Shown here: positions 8,327-16,880 of the stretch, in pieces
How the letters are laid out: each line of letters begins with the position of its first letter
Position numbering within the stretch: the stretch's first letter is position 1
Assembly: GCA_017459945.1 (NCBI GenBank)
Contig: JAFUBZ010000021.1
Location: 1-64,000 of the forward strand
Reading direction: 5' to 3'
Source of the DNA: Eubacterium sp.
GTDB taxonomy: Bacteria; Bacillota; Clostridia; Lachnospirales; Lachnospiraceae
Length of the DNA: 64,000 bases
Notes under the pieces: generated by a model
What the model was told of the DNA's origin: nothing
Databases searched by the model: none
What the model saw: the letters and a program-made list of their open reading frames with translations, nothing else
Position numbers and translations under genes: made by a program

Positions 8327-9208
8327 TTATAAAATTCTTTCTCCCAATCCACTCGCGTCATATCCTTCCACGCTCTCCACTTCCTTGCGGAATTCATCAG
8401 ACTGAATGATATAGAGAAGCTTGCGGAACTCATCCCGGTCCAGATCATTCTCACGGAACACGATGTCATAGCTCTCCTGTTTCAGCGGAATAAAATCGAT
8501 TCCGTCTACCATGCGGCTGAATTTCTCTGTTCCGATCGCTACATCCGCATTCTGTCTGGCTACTGCAGTCGCTGCGATAAAATGGGAAGAAGCCTCATCG
8601 TTATATCCGTAGATCTTCCGGGTATCGATGTCCATCTTCTTGCACATCTCATCGATGAAGATCCGGATGCCGCTGCCTTTATCACGATTGATGAGGCGCA
8701 CATCGTTCCTTGTCAGGTCCGTAAAGTCCTTGATGTTTTTCGGATTGCCCTTCTGTACATAGAAGCCCTGCCAGCGGCGATACAGATGATATACCGCAAG
8801 ACGCTCTCCCGGGAGCATCCGTGTCACATACGGCAGATTATAGGTATCACTTTCCGAATCCCATAAATGGCAGGTCGCCACGCAGTTGTCATTATGATAC
8901 ATCTCATACAAGCCGCGATAGCTGCCCATCGGGGATCGGAATGCTGTCATTTTTGTATCTTTATCATTATTAAACAAAGCGCAAAGAGAATCGAGCAGCA
9001 CATCCTGACCGCAGATGATGATCTTATCCGGTGTGTCTCCACTGTTTGGAACACCCATATAATCCATCAGGTCACGATGTGCGATCCGAAACTGCTTCCC
9101 CATTTTGGTGGCGCGCAGCTCGCCGCGCTTGATCATCTCATAAACTGTTGTCTTTTTGAGCTGCAGCATGTCTGCAACTTCCTGCGGTGACAAGAATTTC
9201 TCTTCCAT
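8327..9208 (-). CDS. HTH_17 / periplasmic-binding-domain regulator, perhaps oxyanion-responsive
   Basis: Residues 1-55 are an excisionase-like helix-turn-helix (LSPQEVADMLQLKKTTVYEMIKRG). Residues about 60-290 resemble the PBP_like domain, a cytoplasmic relative of molybdate/tungstate binding proteins: RDKGSGIRIFIDEMCKKMDI and AVARQNADVAIGTE are typical. Such fusions often sense molybdate or tungstate, which would fit the molybdenum theme of the window, but no molybdenum gene is adjacent. ATG at 9208 follows AAGGGG. Confidence 0.75.
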   Translation of the reverse strand: MEEKFLSPQEVADMLQLKKTTVYEMIKRGELRATKMGKQFRIAHRDLMDYMGVPNSGDTPDKIIICGQDVLLDSLCALFNNDKDTKMTAFRSPMGSYRGLYEMYHNDNCVATCHLWDSESDTYNLPYVTRMLPGERLAVYHLYRRWQGFYVQKGNPKNIKDFTDLTRNDVRLINRDKGSGIRIFIDEMCKKMDIDTRKIYGYNDEASSHFIAATAVARQNADVAIGTEKFSRMVDGIDFIPLKQESYDIVFRENDLDRDEFRKLLYIIQSDEFRKEVESVEGYDASGLGERIL

Positions 9209-9235
9209 TGAAACAACCCCTTATCATGTGAAACA

Positions 9236-9916
9236 CTATTCTTCAAACATATCGATGGTTCTGTGCAGCAATGCGACCGTACTTTCCACCGGATACCCGA
9301 ACAGCAGGCCGACCGTTGCAAGCTCTTCATTGCCCAGACAATTGTGTATCTCGATCGGGCATTCTTTTGCATTGCCGAACCAGTTCAATTCTTTTGCAAA
9401 ATATGTCTGCATCTTTTCAGCCTCCAGTGAGATGCCGCTCTCCCTGTACACAGAGAGGATCTCATTCAGATCAAAATAATCGGCCAATGTTCCCTTTTTA
9501 CTGATATAAAGCATGTACTGATACTCTTCGATGTTAAACGGGAAGCAATAATAGCCTTCTGTCGTATCTGCGATGATCTTCATATATTCTTCTGCCGTGT
9601 CGGGATAGATCGTTGCCGCACTCTTTTTCCCTTCCTGCACGGAATAGTTCATGTAAGAAACCACCGGGATCGGCCCGTAGTTATTGCTGCAGCAGATCAG
9701 ATTGTACCAGCTAAGATACGGACTCTGATACCTTTCCGCACAAAGCGGATAGTGAAACCGCTTGCAGGGCACTTCTTCTGCCCCGGGCACCTGAAACTGA
9801 TACGTCAGTGTGACGATGACTTCTTCGTTTTGTATTTCTCTATATAAAGAAAAAACGATGTCACATTCTCCTATATCATATTTTTGTTGCAAAAGCAACA
9901 TATTGTCATGTTCCAT
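9236..9916 (-). CDS. Uncharacterised protein with GYP-type motif
   Basis: A soluble protein of about 226 residues that I do not recognise. ATG at 9916 is chosen because GAGGAAAGG precedes it; the frame stays open to 9958. Its last third (YMLYIS... VGLLFGYPVESTVALLHR) has the same order of elements as the DUF3793 protein at 7650 (LIYLYR... IGLFLGYPPEDV), so it may be a distant relative. It lies 27 bases upstream of the HTH/PBP regulator on the same strand and is probably cotranscribed. Confidence 0.6.
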   Translation of the reverse strand: MEHDNMLLLQQKYDIGECDIVFSLYREIQNEEVIVTLTYQFQVPGAEEVPCKRFHYPLCAERYQSPYLSWYNLICCSNNYGPIPVVSYMNYSVQEGKKSAATIYPDTAEEYMKIIADTTEGYYCFPFNIEEYQYMLYISKKGTLADYFDLNEILSVYRESGISLEAEKMQTYFAKELNWFGNAKECPIEIHNCLGNEELATVGLLFGYPVESTVALLHRTIDMFEE

Positions 9917-10067
9917 TGTGATACCTTTCCTCATCACATGCCAGCTTCGGGCGAGCACAGCATGCGCGTTCGGCCTGATCGCGCAAGAAAAGGCAGTCGG
10001 TACTGTATCAGCCCCGCTGCCTCTATTCTTAAAGCATGTCAGGCTTCACGCCTTCCATTTGTTAAGA

Positions 10068-10754
10068 TTACAGATTATAACGTCCGATCACGAGCTTTTC
10101 AATATAGTACTGTTTGATATACTGCTCATGCTCTCTCAGTGCTGCGATCGCATCATCCAGGTTTCTGGATTTGATCGCTTCAAACATCTTCACATGTTGT
10201 GCATCACTCTTCTGGCTATGCTCCTGATCTCCGAATGATGTGACATCAAAACGACGCTTCTGATTGACCAGCATTTCAAAGATGTGTGTCAGGCGCTTAT
10301 TATTAACGCGGCGAATGATATATTCATGAAAACGAATATCCCATTCCATTCGCTCTTCGTAACTCTTCTCTTCCGACAGATCCAGTGTTTCCTGAATGAT
10401 ACGTTCAAGCTCCTGATCGGCAATGTCGCCATAGTTTTTAAGCGACACCTGCAGCGCGTATACCTGAAGAACCTCCAGAAGATCATATACCTCTAAAATA
10501 TCCTCAAGTGTATACTCCGGAACGATGATTCCCTTCCCCGGTTCACCTGAAAGAAGGCCGTCCTTTACGAGCTGGCGCAGCGCGTAGCGGACCGGTGAAC
10601 GGCTGACGCCGTATCGCTCTGTCAGCTTGCGTTCCACCAGAACAGTTCCCGGCGGAAACTCGTTTTTCAAAATATCCTGTTTGATCTGCTCGTAGAGCAT
10701 CTCCTCTTTTGTCGTCTGGAGATTCTCTCCCAATGCACTGCTGCGGTTACTCAT
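10068..10754 (-). CDS. GntR-family regulator, FCD type
   Basis: About 228 residues. The winged helix is at residues 20-85 (PPGTVLVERKLTERYGVSRSPVRYALRQL), followed by an all-helical FCD ligand domain with acidic/histidine positions (WDIRFHEYIIRRVNN, SDAQHVKMFEAI) typical of metal-dependent organic-acid sensing. ATG at 10754 follows GGGAG. It lies 54 bases downstream of the FMN reductase gene at 10809 and is likely cotranscribed with it. The ligand is unknown. Confidence 0.88.
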   Translation of the reverse strand: MSNRSSALGENLQTTKEEMLYEQIKQDILKNEFPPGTVLVERKLTERYGVSRSPVRYALRQLVKDGLLSGEPGKGIIVPEYTLEDILEVYDLLEVLQVYALQVSLKNYGDIADQELERIIQETLDLSEEKSYEERMEWDIRFHEYIIRRVNNKRLTHIFEMLVNQKRRFDVTSFGDQEHSQKSDAQHVKMFEAIKSRNLDDAIAALREHEQYIKQYYIEKLVIGRYNL

Positions 10755-10808
10755 CTCATTCTCCCATGTTTCAAAAACCAACCTGTTCGAAAAGCCAGCT
10801 GGCGTGCT

Positions 10809-11375
10809 TTAGTTATCTGCTGCAAGTCTGCGGCCGACTTCATATGCTTCGCGTTTCAGTTCTTCATTCTGCTCTGCTGTCTCCGGATTGTTTGCATTCA
10901 TGCAGACCAGACGATGTACTTCATCTAATCCAAAGCTCGGGAACAGTGTTCCTGCCAGAAAATCAAAATAGGAATCATGCATGTGCGGATCGTCCATTTC
11001 CTGTGTATAGACTGTCACGATCTTCTTTGCGCCGTAGCGCGGTGTTCCGTCATTTGCCATCAACGGGAAGAAGCGGTCATACATGTTCTTTACCATACCG
11101 TTGATCTGCATAAAGTAGATCGGCGATGCAACGACGATCGCATCTGCGTCTTTGACATCTTCGAGTGCCTTTGTCAGCTCATCTGTAATGGAGCACTTTC
11201 CGTCGTTGATCCGGCAGCCAAAGCATCCCATGCAGGCTGATGCACGCATTTTAAACAGCGTATAGCGTTTTACTTCCGCATAATGCTCTTTTGCACCTCT
11301 CTCGATCATATTTAAAATGGTAGAGTTGTTACCATCAAATCTCGGACTTCCGTTAAACATTACAATCTTTTTCAT
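10809..11375 (-). CDS. NAD(P)H-dependent FMN oxidoreductase, iron-sulfur flavoprotein type
   Basis: A 188-residue flavodoxin-fold protein (FMN_red family). The N-terminal FMN loop FNGSPRFDGNNSTI is at residues 6-19, followed by CMGCFGCRINDGKC, the compact cysteine motif of iron-sulfur flavoproteins. VVASPIYFMQINGMVKN supplies the second flavin loop. ATG at 11375 with GAGGAG upstream; the frame extends to 11525 without an alternative start that has a ribosome site. It precedes the GntR gene in one unit. Confidence 0.88.
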   Translation of the reverse strand: MKKIVMFNGSPRFDGNNSTILNMIERGAKEHYAEVKRYTLFKMRASACMGCFGCRINDGKCSITDELTKALEDVKDADAIVVASPIYFMQINGMVKNMYDRFFPLMANDGTPRYGAKKIVTVYTQEMDDPHMHDSYFDFLAGTLFPSFGLDEVHRLVCMNANNPETAEQNEELKREAYEVGRRLAADN

Positions 11376-11437
11376 ATTGCATCTCCTCTTCATGAACCAC
11401 GATTTGTTCTTTTGAACCATATCCATTGTATTACTTA

Positions 11438-11460
11438 TTGGGATACCACAGTTATTCCAA
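11438..11460. promoter_or_regulatory. Dyad in the FMN reductase / degV intergenic region
   Basis: TTGGGATA-N7-TATTCCAA has one mismatch between arms. It overlaps a possible minus-strand promoter for the FMN reductase-GntR pair, so it may be an operator; nothing in the sequence identifies the protein that binds it. Confidence 0.4.
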
Positions 11461-11657
11461 TTTGTCCAGTACTTATGCAAAACTGACAAATGAGTATTCC
11501 GCGCTTGCAATACCGCATTCAACACACCGGTTCAAACCAGAATATACTGATTTTTGATTTTTTTATTGTATTTATAATCCGCCATCCTGTACAATGAAAA
11601 AAAACATGCTGCAGTTCATATGATAGAATCTCACCTGCTACATGAAAGGATATATCT

Positions 11658-12515
11658 ATGAGAGAAATTATCATTAGCACAGAGAGCGGATCAGACCTCC
11701 CACAGGAACTGATCGATCGATATGGTTTTTATGTTGTTCCGATGCATGTGATCATCGATGATGTTGACTATGCTGACGGCACGATCCCCGTTGATATGGT
11801 CTTTGATCATTTTGAAAAAACAGGCAAAGTCCCTTCTACCTCTGCCGTTAATGTTGCGGAGTACCAGGATTTCTGGAAGGCACTTCAGGCTGATCATCCG
11901 GATTGCGTGATCATGCACTTTACCTACAGCAGTCTGGCTTCTTCTACCCATCAGGCCGCCATGATCGCTGTCAGAGATTTCAAAGATATTTATATTATTG
12001 ATACAAAACAGGTTTCCGGCGGATGTACCGCACACATGGTCGCCTCCTGGCTGCGGGTACAGGAAGTAAAAGATACTGTCACCGACTATCAGGCACTTGC
12101 AGATGAACTGCAGGCACTCGCAGACAAGGCCGTATGTCATTTTGTCCCCAATAAGCTGGACTACTTAAAAGCCGGCGGCAGAGTCTCTAATGCGGAATAC
12201 CTCGGCGCGACTCTTTTGAGCTTAAAACCGCTGATTGAAATGGTCGACGGCAAGCTGATCGCCTCTAAAAAATATCACGGTCCCATGAAACGGTGGGTCG
12301 ATAAGTTTATGGACGATTTCACGCAAAAATATAACCTTCGGAAAGACTGCCTCTATCTGATGTACGGCAAAGGCCTTTCGGAAGAGGTGTTAAAACGAAT
12401 GGCAGAAAATGCCAAACGCCTCGGCTTTGAAAGCTATGAATATGTTATGACAGGATGTGTCATCTCCTGTCATGGCGGAAAGGGCGCGATCGGACTGGCG
12501 GGAATGCTGGAATAA
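11658..12515 (+). CDS. DegV family fatty-acid-binding protein
   Basis: The 285-residue protein opens with IIISTESGSDLP, the DegV signature, and contains the family's HFTYSSLASSTHQAA block (ligand head-group contacts) and LDYLKAGGRVSNAEY. DegV/FakB proteins bind fatty acids for a kinase. ATG at 11658 follows AAAGGATATATCT. No fatty-acid kinase gene is nearby; TraX follows after 27 bases on the same strand. Confidence 0.93.
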   Translation: MREIIISTESGSDLPQELIDRYGFYVVPMHVIIDDVDYADGTIPVDMVFDHFEKTGKVPSTSAVNVAEYQDFWKALQADHPDCVIMHFTYSSLASSTHQAAMIAVRDFKDIYIIDTKQVSGGCTAHMVASWLRVQEVKDTVTDYQALADELQALADKAVCHFVPNKLDYLKAGGRVSNAEYLGATLLSLKPLIEMVDGKLIASKKYHGPMKRWVDKFMDDFTQKYNLRKDCLYLMYGKGLSEEVLKRMAENAKRLGFESYEYVMTGCVISCHGGKGAIGLAGMLE

Positions 12516-12542
12516 CCGATTTCCACTCACGAAAAAAGAATT

Positions 12543-13385
12543 ATGACAAATCAGACAGAATCACCCGGATCACAATTTCAGCTTACGACAAGGGCAATCA
12601 AATGGATTGCCCTTTTTTCGATGCTCTGCGATCATTTTGCAAAGGTCTTTCTGATCGGTCTGATCAATCATCCGTGGCCAAATGCGTCCACGACCGTGTT
12701 CTTTCATTCAGAACAGATCATCCGTCTCTATGAATTCCTTCCGTATTTCGGGCGGCTGGCTTTTCCGCTGTTTGTTTTCCTTTTAGTAGAAGGCTTTTAT
12801 CTGACAAAAAACCGCTGGAAGTATCTGCGGCGTATCTTTATTTTTGCCCTGATCTCTGAGATTCCTTTTGACATGGGCTTCCGTTATAAAAACCTGGCCC
12901 CGGCCACAGGAAAGCTCATTGAGTTCAGCTATCAGAATGTCCTGTTTACCCTTGCCATCGGTCTGTTTGCCATGATCCTGATCGAGATGATCCTGACAAA
13001 GTTCGGCATCACATCGCCTGTTTCGATCCTCATCGTCTTTATCGCGATCGGCAGTATCTGGCTTGGAAACCGGCTCGACGTCGATTACCATGCATACGGT
13101 GTTGCGGCGATCCTGATCGCGTATGCGATCCGGAAGGTCGGCAGCATCCGGTCAGATAGCGGGGGTGTCTCACCGCTTCCCCTTCCATGGCGTACCGCGG
13201 AAATGCTCCTTTTGATCATCCCGCTGATCCTTATGAGCACATCCGAGGTCTGGGGATTGATCGATGTGGCGCTGATCGCGCTCTATTCCGGCAGGCGCGG
13301 CGGTCATATGAACAAATGGTTCTTTTATGCGTTTTATCCCGCGCACTTTTTCATCCTTGCCCTGCTTCGGATCATTCTGACTTGA
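12543..13385 (+). CDS. TraX family membrane protein
   Basis: About 280 residues with around eight hydrophobic segments. LTTRAIKWIALFSMLCDHFAK and the FGRLAFPLFVFLLVEGF block are typical of the TraX family, related to the F-pilin acetylase but widespread in Firmicute chromosomes, where the role is unknown. Its 3' end overlaps the convergent ATPase gene by 14 bases. Confidence 0.88.
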   Translation: MTNQTESPGSQFQLTTRAIKWIALFSMLCDHFAKVFLIGLINHPWPNASTTVFFHSEQIIRLYEFLPYFGRLAFPLFVFLLVEGFYLTKNRWKYLRRIFIFALISEIPFDMGFRYKNLAPATGKLIEFSYQNVLFTLAIGLFAMILIEMILTKFGITSPVSILIVFIAIGSIWLGNRLDVDYHAYGVAAILIAYAIRKVGSIRSDSGGVSPLPLPWRTAEMLLLIIPLILMSTSEVWGLIDVALIALYSGRRGGHMNKWFFYAFYPAHFFILALLRIILT

Positions 13386-14058
13386 TCCGGCCGGCTGACA
13401 TTTCTATGATCTGATCTGCATAGTCTCTGGCTGCGTTTTCATGCGTGACCAAAAGTACCGCTGCACCTTCTTTTGCGATGTCTTTTAAGATCTGCAAAAC
13501 CGTTTCCGTGTTTTCATCATCCAGGTCTCCGGTTGGTTCATCCGCAAAGATCACCTCAGGCTTCCGGATCAGCGCCCTGGCGATCGACATACGGCGCATT
13601 TCACCGCCGGAAAGCTCTGCCGGCATGCAGTCTGCGATCTGCGTGATGTCCATCCGTTCCATCAGTTCGCGGGCAAACGCAAGTCCTTCTGCCGGGTCCC
13701 CGTAAAGGGAATAGGGCAGCAGAATATTTTCTGTCACATTCAGACTCATGATCGCACTTTGTCCCTGCGGCACAAATCCGAAATGCTGATTCCGAAGACG
13801 CGAAAGCGCCTCATCGTCCAGCTGATACAGATCCTGTTCTCCAAAAAGCACTTTGCCTTTTGTAGGCGCAAGCAGACCCGAGAGCATATTGACAAGCGTG
13901 CTCTTTCCGCTCCCGGACCGTCCGGTCAGCATCGTAAGCTTTCCCGGTTCCAGTGTAAAATCCGTCTCATACACTGCAGTAAAAACATTCGAATCCTTTG
14001 TTTTTCTCAAAAAATCTTTTTGTATCTTCTCTGCTCTTAATACCATACTGTCACCCAT
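13372..14058 (-). CDS. ABC transporter ATPase (LolD/MacB type)
   Basis: A single ABC domain of about 228 residues: Walker A TGRSGSGKST, signature LSGGEMRRMS, Walker B VIFADEPTGD. The ATG at 14058 overlaps the stop of the FtsX-type permease by one base (TGATG), showing translational coupling. With that permease it should form a MacB/FtsX-like mechanochemical transporter. It is the last gene of the long minus-strand series beginning at 27913. Confidence 0.9.
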   Translation of the reverse strand: MGDSMVLRAEKIQKDFLRKTKDSNVFTAVYETDFTLEPGKLTMLTGRSGSGKSTLVNMLSGLLAPTKGKVLFGEQDLYQLDDEALSRLRNQHFGFVPQGQSAIMSLNVTENILLPYSLYGDPAEGLAFARELMERMDITQIADCMPAELSGGEMRRMSIARALIRKPEVIFADEPTGDLDDENTETVLQILKDIAKEGAAVLLVTHENAARDYADQIIEMSAGRIKSE

Positions 14059-15263
14059 CAGTTTTCTCTCAGGATCAGACCTGTGTCCATCCTGCTGATC
14101 TTTCTGCTTGCCACGATACTTGTCAGGGATCCTGCCACGGCAGAAACCACCAGGGAAATAACTGCAACCACGACGATCCACGGTACATCAGGTGTCAGAT
14201 ATGGCATGCCAAGCTGTGTCTCGATAAAATTGCCAAACGGGATCATGACAAGACAGCCGATTACCACGCCGATCACACTTCCCGCAAAACAGATCATGGC
14301 AGCCTCCTGCATCACGATCCGGGAAAGCCGTTTTCTCGACGCACCGCTCACGCGCAGGATGGCAAATTCTTTTTTCCGCTCATTTGCGCTCATGGTAAAC
14401 GCGATCACGAGGATCACGAGAGCCAGGACCCAGATCGCGACTGCCAGTCCGGTAATGATGTTGGAGATGCCTGACAGACTTCCGGAAATGCCTGAGATCA
14501 TGTTTCGTGTCTGTACGGCCTTCACCTTACGGACATGGATATTGATATCATTTAAGACCTCTTCAATACTGTATCCATCCGCTACATTGATCAGAACACA
14601 GGAGACCACGCGGTCAGGATCAATATCTGAGAAATAGTTCATCCCCAGGTCCAGGGACGCCTGCAAAAGCGTCTTTAATGTGTTGTGGTTCATATAAACA
14701 GCCGTATCCAGACTGGTCCCCGTCTTATCCAGCTTTGCCGCCACGTGGACATCCTGGTTGTAAAACGTGAGCGTATCTCCGACAAAGGCATTCAGATCAT
14801 TACCCACAACTACTTCCATATCATTCAGCGTGGAATCATAGGATTTCCGGATCCACGGTGTGATCGTAAAGTCTGTTTCCGGATCAAAGCCGATCAGCTG
14901 CACGGGGATCGAGCAGCATCCCGAGCTTGCCGACGCCAGAAAAAACTGTGCAGAGATCTGTCCGATGCCTTCTGTCTGCGCGATTTTTTCATACGCATCT
15001 TCATCCATATAGAAATATCCCGTGTTGCCCTGCAGAACGATGTTTTCCAGATCAGAATGTGCCGCCGCCTGCTTCGGAACAACCATGATATCAGCTCCCA
15101 GCCGGTTCTGCAGCGAATCCAGGCCGCTCTTTAACGAATGCTGCGCCACGGTTCCCGCAAAGATCGCAAAGCTCAAAAAAGCTGCCAGTATGATCAGCGC
15201 AATGCTTCTTCCTGTCCGTCGGCACAGATTCCGATATGCAATGCTTGATCTTAGTTTTTTCAT
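14058..15263 (-). CDS. FtsX-like ABC permease
   Basis: A 401-residue MacB/FtsX-type protein: one N-terminal transmembrane helix (residues 15-40), a large extracytoplasmic domain (about 45-260), then three C-terminal helices containing the FtsX motif region ANERKKEFAILRVSGASRKRL. The start overlaps the transglutaminase-like gene stop by four bases (ATGA) and follows GGAGG. It pairs with the ATPase at 13372. The substrate is unknown. Confidence 0.9.
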   Translation of the reverse strand: MKKLRSSIAYRNLCRRTGRSIALIILAAFLSFAIFAGTVAQHSLKSGLDSLQNRLGADIMVVPKQAAAHSDLENIVLQGNTGYFYMDEDAYEKIAQTEGIGQISAQFFLASASSGCCSIPVQLIGFDPETDFTITPWIRKSYDSTLNDMEVVVGNDLNAFVGDTLTFYNQDVHVAAKLDKTGTSLDTAVYMNHNTLKTLLQASLDLGMNYFSDIDPDRVVSCVLINVADGYSIEEVLNDINIHVRKVKAVQTRNMISGISGSLSGISNIITGLAVAIWVLALVILVIAFTMSANERKKEFAILRVSGASRKRLSRIVMQEAAMICFAGSVIGVVIGCLVMIPFGNFIETQLGMPYLTPDVPWIVVVAVISLVVSAVAGSLTSIVASRKISRMDTGLILREN

Positions 15264-16195
15264 AATGGATAGTCCTCCTCTGCCATCGGATATTCTCTGT
15301 AAAAATCGTCTGTCATAAATTCCGGATCTCTTTTATGCTCCCCGAAATTCCGATCGCATTTTAAGTAATAATCTGTCGTCTCAAGTGTTTTATCCCATGT
15401 GACATCCAGATTGTAATATTTCCCGTCAATCTCTACGATATTCCAGGAATGATATTCTTCCCAGTCATCGAGGTAACCGGTTCCGGCGATGATCCTTGTC
15501 GAAACGCCGCATTCCCGAAGAAGCCGGTACATCAGCACACAATACCCCTGGCACACCGCCGAGTGCTTAAACAGCGCTGAATACGCTGTTGTCGCCAGAT
15601 GATAATCCGGTTTTCTGCGATGCGGGGTGTAATAACTCACGTGATCGTAAACATACGCATAGATGGTTTTTACCTTTTCATAGTCTGTGGTATTCTCATC
15701 AAAACCGAACGATGCAACGATCCTGTCAATCTCCTCTGTCACCTCTTCTTCCCAGGAAAGATAGGTGTAGTATTCCGGAATGATCTTAACCGTGTATTCC
15801 TTCTGCTGACGTCCGAACAGTCCTTTACCCGGTTCATAACCGTATCTGGTCTCATATCCGCCGTACTGATACCGGATGTAATCCCCTTCCTGCGGATCTA
15901 TGGTTTCTGCCAGTGCTTCTTCCATCAGATCATCGACGATCGCATCCATCTCATCCATGCTGTCAACGTGTGCCGTGAACCGGATCGTGATGGTCTGTGC
16001 ATGGTTTTTAAGTCCGCTTCTGATCGCCTGTACGGTTTCTTCCTGATTCGATAGTGTCAACCCGGAATAGCTTTGGAGCTGCTTCTGATGGTACTCTGCT
16101 GCAACTGTTCCGATCAGCAAAAATGCGACGGCCACCAGTACAACAGACAAAATGACCGCCCGCCGCTTAATTTTTCTTCCAGACAGCAATTGCAT
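15260..16195 (-). CDS. Membrane-anchored transglutaminase-like protein
   Basis: About 311 residues. A basic N-terminus and one hydrophobic helix (residues 12-32) anchor it outside the membrane. The transglutaminase-core triad is visible: Cys in HSAVCQGYC, His in EYHSWNIVEID and Asp in YYNLDVTWDK. Bacterial members usually act as cysteine proteases or peptide-modifying enzymes. It overlaps frdB by 29 bases and the following permease gene by four, so it belongs to the same transcript, an unusual neighbour for fumarate reductase. Confidence 0.85.
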   Translation of the reverse strand: MQLLSGRKIKRRAVILSVVLVAVAFLLIGTVAAEYHQKQLQSYSGLTLSNQEETVQAIRSGLKNHAQTITIRFTAHVDSMDEMDAIVDDLMEEALAETIDPQEGDYIRYQYGGYETRYGYEPGKGLFGRQQKEYTVKIIPEYYTYLSWEEEVTEEIDRIVASFGFDENTTDYEKVKTIYAYVYDHVSYYTPHRRKPDYHLATTAYSALFKHSAVCQGYCVLMYRLLRECGVSTRIIAGTGYLDDWEEYHSWNIVEIDGKYYNLDVTWDKTLETTDYYLKCDRNFGEHKRDPEFMTDDFYREYPMAEEDYPL

Positions 16196-16880
16196 TGGAA
16201 TTCACCAAAAGATGCTCAATATCGATTCCTGCCGGACAGATATCCCTGCAGGCAAGCGACTTCCCGCAGCCGTTGTAAATATATCTCCGGTAAGCGCGCT
16301 TGACCTCTCTGCGCTCTTTTCCCGTCAGTTCACTGATCAGACGGACCGTCGGGACAAACCCGGCCGTTCCCGCAAAGGTTCCGCCCGCATAAAAGTTCGG
16401 GCAGATCTCCAGGCAGCAGCCGCATTGCAGGCAGCGCGATCCCTCATAAGCCAGATCATACTTTTCCTGTGTCAGATTCGCCTCGTCCCGCAGCCAGACA
16501 CCGATCTGCTTTAGGTTTTCATACATGATACTCCGGTCAACCATCAGATCCGCGACCACAGGAAATTTACGCAGTGGTTCCAGTGTGATCACAGCGTTCT
16601 TCCCGTCTGTCAGATCACGAAGCTTTGCATCACATGCAAGGGCAGGGCGCCCGTTGATCCGCATCGCACATGCGCCGCACTTTTTCTGCAGGCAGCTGCA
16701 CTCCCAGACGATCGGTTCAACCGGCTTGCCTGTATTGTCCGACACATCAGGATCCGCATTGATCGCTGTCAGAGCCGTCGCAACGGTCTCCCGCTCATCT
16801 TCTGTCTCAAAAGGAATGATCTGGTGGTATGGTATTCTCTTTTCTCTGTCCATCCGCAGGATATCTAAAGAAACGTTCAT
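16167..16880 (-). CDS. frdB: Fumarate reductase/succinate dehydrogenase iron-sulfur subunit
   Basis: A 237-residue SdhB/FrdB protein. Plant-type [2Fe-2S] ligands lie in CSCLQKKCGAC with a later Cys at LACD; the C-terminal half has CLQCGCCLEICP and CRDICP for the [4Fe-4S] and [3Fe-4S] clusters. It passes electrons between the membrane anchor and the flavoprotein. It overlaps frdA by four bases (ATGA). The N-terminal 2Fe domain is slightly short at its start but all ligands appear present. Confidence 0.92.
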   Translation of the reverse strand: MNVSLDILRMDREKRIPYHQIIPFETEDERETVATALTAINADPDVSDNTGKPVEPIVWECSCLQKKCGACAMRINGRPALACDAKLRDLTDGKNAVITLEPLRKFPVVADLMVDRSIMYENLKQIGVWLRDEANLTQEKYDLAYEGSRCLQCGCCLEICPNFYAGGTFAGTAGFVPTVRLISELTGKERREVKRAYRRYIYNGCGKSLACRDICPAGIDIEHLLVNSNAIAVWKKN

